NCBI GenBank assembly: GCA_031263965.1
Contig: JAISES010000237.1
Location: 1-12,501, forward strand
DNA length: 12,501 bases
Source of the DNA: Prevotella sp.
GTDB taxonomy: Bacteria; Bacteroidota; Bacteroidia; Bacteroidales; Dysgonomonadaceae
Direction: 5' to 3'
Shown: positions 1 through 7,761 of the stretch, piece after piece
How positions within the stretch are numbered: position 1 is the first letter of the stretch
How the letters are laid out: each line of letters starts with the position of its first letter
Program-made: the position numbers and the translations under genes
The notes under the pieces: model-generated
The model's database searches: none
Seen by the model: the letters and a program-made list of their open reading frames with translations, nothing else
Told to the model about the DNA's origin: nothing

Positions 1-184
1 CCTTGTTGCTTGTGCTGGAATTAATGGAAAATCATGGCAATAATTGGAGAGAAAATCTGATGGTACAGAGATTCGCTTGCTGATCAACTTGGGACGTGAG
101 AATTATTCAGCGAACCCTAGTTACTACATAGGTGCTAAAACGGCAAACGTTTATGTATTGTTGTATATTAGGCATAAATAGGAA
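1..184. other. Left edge with no recognisable gene
   Basis: No gene could be identified here. On the plus strand, one reading frame is open from the window edge to a stop at 41-43 and then open again from 44 to a stop at 179-181, with natural-looking amino-acid composition (for example INLGRENYSANPSYYIGAK). A second frame is open from 3 to a stop at 81-83. None matches a family I know. The minus strand, where the neighbouring acetylesterase remnant would continue, is broken by stops in all frames. It could be the 3' end of a gene outside the window or decayed DNA. Confidence 0.3.
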
Positions 185-436
185 TCAGCCTCCTCTAGGT
201 TGAAATCGTTGTGTTTTGCAGATTACTTTTCTTGTCGCATCCGTATATCGCGCCAAAGTAGATTTAACCTTTCTTTCAGCGTTAAAGTTACGAGTGGAAA
301 TCGAGGTTAGCAAAATAGGGTAAGCTCCCTTACTCCGTGTCATTTCAATATATTTTACTAAATTCTCGCTAAACTCCCCTTGAGGTTCAGTACGTTTATC
401 CGCGTGTCTCAGACTGGCATTGTATAACCTATGGAT
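185..436 (-). pseudogene. Remnant of a CE12 rhamnogalacturonan acetylesterase (SGNH hydrolase)
   Basis: Reading the minus strand from 436 to the stop at 187-185 gives about 83 codons that resemble the middle of rhamnogalacturonan acetylesterases. The stretch HADKRTEPQGEF looks like the segment starting at the family's GHND block (with N changed to A). It is followed by NLVKYIEMTRSKGAYPILL and TSISTRNFNAERKVKS, matching the family pattern of an extended helix, a PILLTS strand and an RxFN segment. In a second frame, AKHNDFNLEEADSYL may continue the same protein after a frameshift near 220. The N-terminal GDS nucleophile block is absent, because only about 50 bp separate this remnant from the end of the rhamnosidase gene. 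The C-terminal DxxH block is not seen either. There is no plausible start codon. The family enzyme removes acetyl groups from rhamnogalacturonan I, which fits the adjacent GH78 gene. The assignment rests on remembered family patterns, not an alignment. Confidence 0.55.
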
Positions 437-449
437 TTAAAGTCCATAG
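429..449. repeat. Short inverted repeat (7-bp stem) after the rhamnosidase gene
   Basis: CTATGGA at 429-435 pairs with TCCATAG at 443-449 around a 7-nt loop. It begins 37 bp past the minus-strand stop of the GH78 gene, so it could be part of a terminator, but no T-run follows it on that strand. It also sits at the point where the acetylesterase remnant loses its 5' part, so it may mark the deletion junction. Confidence 0.35.
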
Positions 450-485
450 TCGTTAAGTGTAAACTATATAAATCAGTTTCTTTGG

Positions 486-3119
486 TTATTTTATTCTATT
501 AAACTTCAAAATGTGTGTCCCAGCTTCCAACAGTATTGTTTTTTCTCCCTTTACATTATCAGGGAGATTCAATGTCGCTGTGCTATTAGGCGGAATAACA
601 ACCTCGTATGTTATATTCTTTTTCTTTGACGACCACTTTGATACAATTTCCCCATACGGTGACTGGTGTTTAGACTCGAAGGTTTCTAAACCTTCTACAA
701 AGTTCGGACGAAGAATAATGTGTTTGAATCCGGGCTGTTGAGGATCAGGGAAAATCCCTCCCAATCCTTTATAAAACCATGCACTGACTTCGCCAAACAT
801 CATATGATTGTCCGAAATATCCCTCTCGGCTTCTAGATCCCAGTTTTCTAATAAGGTGGTTGCTCCATTCACAATCCACCATCCCCACGAAGGGTAAGTA
901 TCTTGAACAGCTACCTTATATGCAACTTCTGCATACCCATTCTCACTCAATGCATTCAATATGGCTTTCGCCCCCAACACACCCACATCCAGATGGTACC
1001 CTTCTATCTTTACTCTGTCAGCCAGATTTCCGGTTACTTTAGCCACCATATCTTCCGGTACTATTTTCCATTGTAGCGGCACGCTGAGTTCGGTCTGCGA
1101 TCCACTTGCGTAGATACCTGTTTCTTTGTTTAGAAATTTATTGTTTATTGCGTTTTTGATTTTTTCAGCTAATGCCGAATAATAGATAAAATCTTCTTCT
1201 TTGTTAAATATTTTTGCTGCATCGGCCAAAATTTTAGTATCGACATAGAAATATACAGAGGATGTCAGTTCCTTATCAGAGCGAGCTCTTACAGGAACCC
1301 AATCGCCACGCCCCCATGTCGTTAAATGTCCCGGACTAATACGATCTACGTAATTTACATATCGTTTTATACTTTCATAGCATTCTGCCAACGGCCTGCT
1401 ATCCCCATAGAACAAGTATAAATTCCATGGAATAATGGCAATTGTACTTGTCCAATCCAGCCCGTTATCGGTTCCATAACCCCATCCACCGGTCGGAATA
1501 ATATCGGGCAGTACACCGTTAGGTTGTTGCTCGTCGCGATGGTCGGCCAACCATTTTTCATAGACTGTAATCCCATCAAAGTTGTACAGAGCCGTTTCTA
1601 TCGCAAGATGTCCGTCTCCCGTCCATCCGTTTTTCTCTCGTTGCGGGCAGTCTGTCGGATAACCCATCAGGTTTGACAAATAGGCATTGTCCGAAGCCCG
1701 GCATAACCTGTCGATCAATGGCTTGGATGTTTTTATTTCTCCCACTTTGGGTACATCGCTATGCATGAAATAGGCAGTAAGGCTGCTTTCTGAAAGTTGG
1801 ATTGGCTTGTCGCTGGTAATTTCCACATAGCGGAATCCTTTATAATTGAACTTGGGCATAAATTCGTTTTCGCCCTTACCATCCAGAATCAAGATATCTG
1901 TCTGAAAAGGATCTTTTTCTTTATCGCCACGGTAGTATACATCTATGTTAGACATATCCACACGTCCGCTTTCGTATAGCCTCTCGCCATGTTTCAGTTT
2001 AACGGTGGTTCCTTCCTCGCCCGATACTTTTAACTGTGTTACTCCCGCCATGTTCTGCCCAAAGTCGAACACATAAGTATTCTCGTCAAATTTCTTCATC
2101 GATTTGGCCGGAACCGTAGCGACATTGCGGATAGGATGCAATTGCTGTGCCGAAACTACGGCCGAGGGAACAGAGCGATATCTCACCTCATGCCATTGCG
2201 AGTCGTCGAAAGAGGGAGTGCTCCAACCATCTTGCTCAAGACGCATATCATAGTGTTCGCCGGTATATATACTATTGAGGATGAGTGCGCCCGATGAGGT
2301 TTTCCAGTCTCTTTCGCTTCTTATTATTTCTTCCGTGCCATCGCTATAAGTGATTCGAAGATCGAAGCAAAACGCAGGACGATTGCGCCAAGGTGCACGA
2401 TCGAAATTCCAAACGGCAATAGACTGATGGTTGTACCACCCATTGCCAAGCAATACGCCAACAGCGTTTTCTCCGTTCTGAATATATGAAGTAACATCGT
2501 GAGTCACGTACAGATTGCGTCTGTCAAAACGGGTATAGATGGGGTCTAGCCGGTGATTTCCTATCTTCTGCCCATTGATGTATAACTCGTACAATCCGGC
2601 AACAGCTATATACGCACGTGCCGAAGATATGGTTTTATTTGTTGCAAATTTCTTACGGAAATAGGGAGCGGGCTTGTAATTGATGTCTTTCCCGTCGCTG
2701 ATCCATGCGCCTTGCCAGTTTTTGATATCCATCATCCCTGTCTCGAACGAGTTGACGGCAGATGATTCCTTTTCGCTATCTTGATTCCAAACTATTACTT
2801 TCCAATAATAGCGACTAAAGGGTTCAAGTTTTTTGCCGTTGTAGACCGTCAGCATAGCGTCTGAATTCAGCTTGCCGGTATTCCACATATTCCCATGCTC
2901 TTTTGATACATCCAGCGAATCGCGTCCTATTATTATCTGATAAGAGGTTTGTTTGGTTCCTTGCCTGTCGTCCTCTACCTCTAGCATCCATGTCAAACGT
3001 GGGGCATCAGTATCGATACCTAAGGGGTTTGTGAGATGCTCGCAACGCAGATATATCGGTTGAGAGGCAAACGTTGCAATTGAAACAAGCGAACACAAAA
3101 AAGAAAAAAGATATTTCAT
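486..3119 (-). CDS. Secreted alpha-L-rhamnosidase, GH78
   Basis: Predicted to hydrolyse terminal alpha-L-rhamnose from plant or microbial glycans such as rhamnogalacturonan, by an inverting mechanism, outside the cytoplasm. The 877-residue protein starts at MKYLFSFLCSLV, a signal peptide of about 18 residues (cleavage near FAS-Q). The frame is open further upstream to 3314, but that would bury the signal peptide behind 65 low-complexity residues, so I chose the ATG at 3119. The N-terminal half has the beta-sandwich and carbohydrate-binding regions typical of the family. The (alpha/alpha)6 catalytic domain carries DCPQREKNGWTGD with the likely general acid E495, and GATTLLENWD with the likely general base E758, followed by conserved H772 in NHMMFG. 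These were assigned by analogy to E636, E895 and H916 of Streptomyces avermitilis SaRha78A, from memory. A C-terminal beta domain ends the protein. Length is normal for the family. It is divergent from the HTCS gene, which probably controls it. Exact substrate cannot be told. Confidence 0.93.
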   Translation of the reverse strand: MKYLFSFLCSLVSIATFASQPIYLRCEHLTNPLGIDTDAPRLTWMLEVEDDRQGTKQTSYQIIIGRDSLDVSKEHGNMWNTGKLNSDAMLTVYNGKKLEPFSRYYWKVIVWNQDSEKESSAVNSFETGMMDIKNWQGAWISDGKDINYKPAPYFRKKFATNKTISSARAYIAVAGLYELYINGQKIGNHRLDPIYTRFDRRNLYVTHDVTSYIQNGENAVGVLLGNGWYNHQSIAVWNFDRAPWRNRPAFCFDLRITYSDGTEEIIRSERDWKTSSGALILNSIYTGEHYDMRLEQDGWSTPSFDDSQWHEVRYRSVPSAVVSAQQLHPIRNVATVPAKSMKKFDENTYVFDFGQNMAGVTQLKVSGEEGTTVKLKHGERLYESGRVDMSNIDVYYRGDKEKDPFQTDILILDGKGENEFMPKFNYKGFRYVEITSDKPIQLSESSLTAYFMHSDVPKVGEIKTSKPLIDRLCRASDNAYLSNLMGYPTDCPQREKNGWTGDGHLAIETALYNFDGITVYEKWLADHRDEQQPNGVLPDIIPTGGWGYGTDNGLDWTSTIAIIPWNLYLFYGDSRPLAECYESIKRYVNYVDRISPGHLTTWGRGDWVPVRARSDKELTSSVYFYVDTKILADAAKIFNKEEDFIYYSALAEKIKNAINNKFLNKETGIYASGSQTELSVPLQWKIVPEDMVAKVTGNLADRVKIEGYHLDVGVLGAKAILNALSENGYAEVAYKVAVQDTYPSWGWWIVNGATTLLENWDLEAERDISDNHMMFGEVSAWFYKGLGGIFPDPQQPGFKHIILRPNFVEGLETFESKHQSPYGEIVSKWSSKKKNITYEVVIPPNSTATLNLPDNVKGEKTILLEAGTHILKFNRIK

Positions 3120-3198
3120 TATAATAGATTGTAATTTTCCACACACAATAACGTAAGAATTCCAACGATAAGGTTCGCATCTTCCTGAATTCTGACAG

Positions 3199-3206
3199 CA
3201 AATATA
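3199..3206 (-). promoter_or_regulatory. Candidate -7 element for the rhamnosidase gene
   Basis: The minus strand reads TATATTTG here, a full match to the Bacteroidetes TAnnTTTG -7 element, about 80 bp upstream of the rhamnosidase ATG. The matching -33 TTG/TTTG is poor (only CTG at 3225-3223), which would suit a promoter that needs an activator such as the divergent HTCS. The site lies in the 257-bp gap between the two divergent start codons. Confidence 0.35.
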
Positions 3207-3376
3207 CGTATCTTGGGGTATACAGAAGTATGAAATTCCGGTGGAAAAATAACAAAAGGGCTTCACATGATGCCATTTTGCTGATAAGTGATATAAAAAA
3301 GACAATTTTGACATTTTATTCTTTTGAAAACATCTACCTTAGGACTAATATTTCTAATATCCTTTTATTCACAACT

Positions 3377-6300
3377 ATGAGTTACCGTAAAATACGTATT
3401 ATCCTGCTTTGTCTCTTTTGTATTAATAATTTTTTGTTTTCTCAAATTCATTCCGATTTCCGCTTCAAAAAAATACAGGTAGATGACGGGCTTTCTGAGA
3501 ATACCGTCTTTTGTATTCTACAAGACTCGAAAGGTTTTATGTGGTTTGGAACAAAAGATGGACTTAACAGGTTTGACGGATACAATTTTAAAATATTCAG
3601 GCACACTATCGATGATGGAAAATCGATAGGAAATAATATAATACGCTGTATTGCAGAAGATAAAGCCAACAATCTTTATGTCGGCACCGAGGGAGGACTG
3701 TATATAATGAATATGGTAGACGAGACATTCAGAAGAGTAGATAATATAACCGGCGATGGCTTCCAAATCTCTTATACAGTTAATGCCATTCATTTAGATT
3801 CTCATGGAAATATATGGATTGGGACAAATTCGCAAGGGATTTTCGTTTATGATACGATTCGTAACGAACTAAGAAAAATTAAAACAAATGGTTTTAATTT
3901 CGATTCGAATATAGTATGGACGATATATGCCGATGCTTCAGGTAATATATGGGCGGGTACGAGACTAGGGCTATTAAACTACAATCCCAACACAGACATG
4001 CTTGATCCTGTGGAAAGTATGTATAGTTTCAATGATAGTTCCAAACATGAGATTCAAACGATATTTGAGGATCAGAAAGGGTCATTATGGATAGGAACAT
4101 GGCATGAGGGACTTCGTTTTTATCAAAAACAATCGAACACGTACAGAACCTTTCTGAAATCGGAGAAGACATCTCTTGCAGTTACACGCATCATGGCTAT
4201 TTTTCAATATGTAGATAATATTCTACTTATCGGCTCTGATAACGGATTATATATATTTAATCCGGACACGGAGGAATATAGCAGGATAGATGTTCCCAAT
4301 ATGGATTATAGTCTAAGTGATCCGGGTGTATATTCCATCTATAAAGACAGGGAAGGAGGTATATGGATAGGGACCTATTCGGGTGGAATTAATTATCTGA
4401 AACCGGGCAGATCTTTTATCGAAACCTATAATCCTAATATTTTATCCGGAACATTATCGGGCAAAACAGTCGGACAATTTTGCGAGGACCAGCATGGTAA
4501 TTTATGGATTGCCACCGAAAACGGTGGAGTAAACTACCTCGATACGAAATCGAAAATAATCAGCCAGCCTATCAAAAGGGCGTACTATGATGTACGCTCC
4601 TTGATGCTTGACGGAGAAAATTTATGGATCGGCACTTATTCGAAAGGAATTCAGATATATAATACAAAAAATAAATCGTTCTATACTTTCGAACAAGACA
4701 AAGGCAATGGTCATGGCATTCACGGCGATTGCATATATGCTTTGTATAAAACAAAAAACGGAGATATTTACGCAGGTACTAATACGGGGCTAAACAAGTA
4801 CAACAAAGACAAAGACAAAAACAACTTTACCCATATACCGGAAGTCAAAACTTTCGTTTTCGATATCAAAGAAGACTTTCAAGGGAATTTATGGGTGGCA
4901 ACCTATGGTTCGGGCGCTATAAAGTATGATATACAGTCAAAAGAATGGATCCATTATGATGCCATACTCCCGCAAAGCAATCCTTTTGTGGGAAGTCGAC
5001 TGATCAATATTTATATTGATTCGAGAAAAAGACTGATTTTCACAAGTGAAGGGCGAGGTATTTTTATTTATGATTACAAGACGGATTCTTTTACCAACAT
5101 ATCCGAAAAAGCCGGACTACCGAATAGTGTTATCTATGGAATACAAGATGATCCGCAAGGTAATTATTGGTTGAGTTCCAACAAGGGTATTATTCAAATA
5201 AATGATATTGCGGATATAAAAACTATTCGGATATACAGTAAAGAGGATGGGTTGCAAAGCTCTCAGTTTAATTATAAATCAAGCTATAAAGTCCAAACCG
5301 GCAAACTCTACTTTGGAGGAATCAATGGATTTAGCTCTTTCTATCCGCAGGATATAGATAAAAACAAAAATAAAATCCTTCCGCCCATTGAAATAACACA
5401 AATAAACATTTTAGGCAATACTGATATAGAATTCAGCAATGAGATCCAGAGAAAGATTAATGAAAAGCAGAAAATAATATTACCCCATAATCAATCTTCG
5501 TTTACCATATCGTATATAAGCCTTAGTTATCCGATTCAATCGAAAAGCCAATATGCATATAAGTTGGAAGGGGTAGACGAAAAATGGAGTTATGTAGGAA
5601 ACAATAAAAATGTGACATATCTGAATTTAGCTTCGGGCAATTATGTCTTTAAAGTGAAAGGTTCTAATAATGACGGGGTATGGAATGAAGAAGGGACTCA
5701 GATAGAATTGGAGATACTACCTCCGTTTTGGCTGTCAATTACTGCTAAAATTATTTATATTCTCTTAATTGTCTTATTTATTTATTTGATAATATCTTTT
5801 GTTTGGAAAAAGAATAACAAACGGCAGAGGCAGCGTCTTGAGACATTCAAAACAGAACAGGAAACCCTTGCTTTTAAGTCGAAAATAGATTTTTTTACAA
5901 CAATTGCCCATGAAATAAGAACGCCGTTAACCCTGATTTCAGCACCACTGGAAGAAGTCATCAATTCGGAAGAAGGGAGTCCGGAGACAAAACAAAATAT
6001 ATCTATAATCGAGAAAAACTGTAATCGGTTGACAGAGTTGATCAATCAATTATTGGATTTCCGGAAAATGGATTCGACCCAATATATAGTCAATCCATCG
6101 AAAATTAACCTTCATACCTATATGAACGAATTATATTATCGTTTTAATAAAACAGCACAGAATAAAAATATCGATTTTATCTTACAACTCCCCAAAGATG
6201 AATGTTTTGTATATACAGACAAGGACGGTTTGACCAAAATAGTAGGGAATCTGCTCGTCAATGCCCTCAAATATACTAAAGACAAAATAGTATTATCGCT

Positions 6301-7411
6301 CAACAAAAGCGACGAAGAAATATACTCCATATCAGTAACCGATAATGGTAAAGGTATTGCGGACGAACATAAAAAGAATATTTTCGACCCTTTCTTTCAA
6401 ATTCAATCTGATAATAAAAACGGCATAGGGCTTGGTTTGTCACTCGCTAAAAATTTAGCCGGAAAATTGAATGGCTCGATATCAGTCCTTGATGCCGGAA
6501 TAGAGGGCAGTATATTTATTTTTACATTCACAGACGTAGCACAGACTCTTCTACATCATGAATCAGACAAAAAACCGGAAGAACGGGAAACTCTGTTCAT
6601 AAAAAAAGAATCGGATAAAAAGAGCCATATATTGATTGTCGATGATAATAGCGAGATGCTGCAATTTTTGGAAAACTCGTTGAAAAATGAGTATATTCTT
6701 AATACTGCATTGGATGTAAACGAAGCATTCCCTCTACTGGAAAGTAATAGCTATGAACTTATTATTTCCGATATAATGATGCCTGGTATAGACGGCATTT
6801 CATTTACTAAAAAATTGAAATCAGACATTAACTACAATCACATTCCGATTATATTATTGTCAGCTAAAACAGAGAATGCAGTTAAAGCTGAAGGATTGTA
6901 TTCGGGAGCTGAGGTTTTTATAGAGAAACCTTTCTCGGTTGCCCATCTGAAGGCGCAGATCGTAAGTATATTAGAGAATAGGCGAGCAATTCTTGAGACA
7001 TTTAACCGGTCACCCTTTCTTTCATATTCAGTATTAGGAGCCAATAAAGATGAGCAATTCTTTTTGAATAAATTAAACGAAGAAATAGAAAAATATATAT
7101 CCGATGAAAATTTCTCAGTAGAGTCGCTGGCAAATATATTTAATATTAGCCGTTCAAACTTGCAAAAGAAATTAAAATCGATTAGTGGAGTACCCCCCGG
7201 GGATTATCTAAGAAATTACCGTTTACGAAGAGCCTGCAAATTGCTGTTAGAAACAAATATGAGAATAAATGAAGTGGCGTATAGCGTTGGCTTCAATACG
7301 CCGTCTTATTTTACGCAAGTTTTCCAGAAGACTTACGGTATGCTACCGAAGGAATTTATCTCGATGCATACGCATAAAAGTAGTCAAGAAGAAAAAGACA
7401 CCATTAAATAA
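3377..7411 (+). CDS. Hybrid two-component system (HTCS) sensor/regulator of glycan use
   Basis: A single 1344-residue polypeptide that senses a glycan fragment in the periplasm and activates transcription in the cytoplasm. In order: signal peptide about 1-22; fourteen beta-propeller (Reg_prop) blades with WIGT/LWIAT-type motifs, about 35-660, giving two seven-bladed propellers; a Y_Y_Y domain about 726-781; one transmembrane helix about 784-810; HisKA with the H-box IAHEIRTPLT, phospho-acceptor H845; HATPase_c with N-box NLLVNALKYT (958-967), DNGKGI (989-994) and GIGLGLS (from 1016); a receiver with acidic pair D1089/D1090, phospho-acceptor D1132 in SDIMMPG and K1184 in EKPF; and an AraC-type DNA-binding domain about 1236-1330. 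All catalytic residues are present, so it should be active. The ATG at 3377 was preferred to 3230 because it places the signal peptide at the N-terminus. Divergence from the GH78 gene implies that gene as a target; the ligand is probably a rhamnose-containing oligosaccharide (inference). Confidence 0.95.
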   Translation: MSYRKIRIILLCLFCINNFLFSQIHSDFRFKKIQVDDGLSENTVFCILQDSKGFMWFGTKDGLNRFDGYNFKIFRHTIDDGKSIGNNIIRCIAEDKANNLYVGTEGGLYIMNMVDETFRRVDNITGDGFQISYTVNAIHLDSHGNIWIGTNSQGIFVYDTIRNELRKIKTNGFNFDSNIVWTIYADASGNIWAGTRLGLLNYNPNTDMLDPVESMYSFNDSSKHEIQTIFEDQKGSLWIGTWHEGLRFYQKQSNTYRTFLKSEKTSLAVTRIMAIFQYVDNILLIGSDNGLYIFNPDTEEYSRIDVPNMDYSLSDPGVYSIYKDREGGIWIGTYSGGINYLKPGRSFIETYNPNILSGTLSGKTVGQFCEDQHGNLWIATENGGVNYLDTKSKIISQPIKRAYYDVRSLMLDGENLWIGTYSKGIQIYNTKNKSFYTFEQDKGNGHGIHGDCIYALYKTKNGDIYAGTNTGLNKYNKDKDKNNFTHIPEVKTFVFDIKEDFQGNLWVATYGSGAIKYDIQSKEWIHYDAILPQSNPFVGSRLINIYIDSRKRLIFTSEGRGIFIYDYKTDSFTNISEKAGLPNSVIYGIQDDPQGNYWLSSNKGIIQINDIADIKTIRIYSKEDGLQSSQFNYKSSYKVQTGKLYFGGINGFSSFYPQDIDKNKNKILPPIEITQINILGNTDIEFSNEIQRKINEKQKIILPHNQSSFTISYISLSYPIQSKSQYAYKLEGVDEKWSYVGNNKNVTYLNLASGNYVFKVKGSNNDGVWNEEGTQIELEILPPFWLSITAKIIYILLIVLFIYLIISFVWKKNNKRQRQRLETFKTEQETLAFKSKIDFFTTIAHEIRTPLTLISAPLEEVINSEEGSPETKQNISIIEKNCNRLTELINQLLDFRKMDSTQYIVNPSKINLHTYMNELYYRFNKTAQNKNIDFILQLPKDECFVYTDKDGLTKIVGNLLVNALKYTKDKIVLSLNKSDEEIYSISVTDNGKGIADEHKKNIFDPFFQIQSDNKNGIGLGLSLAKNLAGKLNGSISVLDAGIEGSIFIFTFTDVAQTLLHHESDKKPEERETLFIKKESDKKSHILIVDDNSEMLQFLENSLKNEYILNTALDVNEAFPLLESNSYELIISDIMMPGIDGISFTKKLKSDINYNHIPIILLSAKTENAVKAEGLYSGAEVFIEKPFSVAHLKAQIVSILENRRAILETFNRSPFLSYSVLGANKDEQFFLNKLNEEIEKYISDENFSVESLANIFNISRSNLQKKLKSISGVPPGDYLRNYRLRRACKLLLETNMRINEVAYSVGFNTPSYFTQVFQKTYGMLPKEFISMHTHKSSQEEKDTIK

Positions 7412-7443
7412 ATATTAAACATTATATAGAATAAATGTATATA

Positions 7444-7463
7444 GCTGTCATTTATAGCAAATT
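7444..7463. repeat. Possible left-arm remnant of the MITE-like element
   Basis: The 13 bases at 7451-7463 (TTTATAGCAAATT) are identical to 8776-8788 in the left arm of the 188-bp element, and both are preceded by a CTGT (7445-7448 and 8766-8769). Together with the right-arm copy at 7719-7761 this could frame an old copy of the element that other repeats have invaded. The match is short and could be chance in AT-rich DNA. Confidence 0.25.
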
Positions 7464-7522
7464 AACCACCGAATACACCGTGTAACTCCGTGAAAATAAA
7501 CTATGTGTGGCTCCGTGGTTAA
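7462..7522. repeat. Inverted repeat, 'TTAACCAC...GTGGTTAA' type
   Basis: TTAACCAC (7462-7469) and GTGGTTAA (7515-7522) form perfect outer arms. Inside are variants of ACTCCGTG (7485-7492) and GCTCCGTGG (7510-7518), giving an imperfect hairpin of about 61 bp. It lies about 50 bp past the HTCS stop codon in the gap between two converging genes, where it could help end transcription. Similar 'CCACGGAGTAACACGGAG' palindromes are, as I recall, common dispersed repeats in bacterial intergenic DNA. Confidence 0.5.
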
Positions 7523-7538
7523 AAATATATTTAAATTA

Positions 7539-7718
7539 GAAGTCATCTTGACTTTTAATAATTCAGCTCTTTTGTCATCCTGGGGAACGAAGGATCCGGG
7601 TTTTCAGGGGATATTTGCTTCGCCTTCACTTCGGCGATTTGCAATTCACTCCGTTCAAAATGACAAAGAGGGCATTTACAAAAAACAGTAGCAAATATTA
7701 AAAAGTCAAGATGACTTC
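7539..7718. repeat. Nested inverted-repeat (REP/MITE-like) element, 180 bp
   Basis: The outer arms at 7539-7560 and 7696-7718 are inverted copies identical except for one extra base, and each arm is itself a small hairpin (AAGTCA-TCT-TGACTT). Inside, TTTGTCAT (7571-7578) pairs with ATGACAAA (7660-7667), and TCGCC (7620-7624) with GGCGA (7633-7637). The inner part resembles the widespread 'GTCATCCTGAACGAAGTGAAGGATC' palindromes found between genes in many bacteria. No coding potential is credible: a 62-codon open frame through it is a by-product of the repeat. It fills most of the 347-bp gap between the converging HTCS and AraC genes. Confidence 0.65.
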
Positions 7719-7761
7719 ATCCTATAATAATATTTTTCGCTAAGATTCAAACAGTTTCTTA
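7719..7761. repeat. Direct repeat copy 1 (right arm of the MITE-like element)
   Basis: These 43 bp match 8918-8960 in the same orientation with three mismatches (7740, 7744 and 7760). The copy begins immediately after the 180-bp inverted-repeat element and ends on the stop codon of the AraC gene (7759-7761, minus strand). It corresponds to only the right end of the 188-bp element found upstream of the same gene. Confidence 0.75.

Noticed and set aside
3120..3314. 65-residue N-terminal extension of the rhamnosidase
   Set aside because: It would precede a clear signal peptide, is rich in Cys and aromatic residues unlike the family, and overlaps the promoter region.
3230..3376. 49-residue N-terminal extension of the HTCS
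   Set aside because: The signal peptide begins at the internal ATG 3377, and the extension lies in the divergent control region.
7503..7691. 62-codon plus-strand open frame between the HTCS and AraC genes
   Set aside because: It runs entirely through palindromic repeats; frames of this kind with an SVQNDKE-like stretch are produced by REP-like sequence and are not genes.
7462..7718. CRISPR-like array
   Set aside because: The repeats are inverted and nested, of different types, with no regular direct repeats or spacers.
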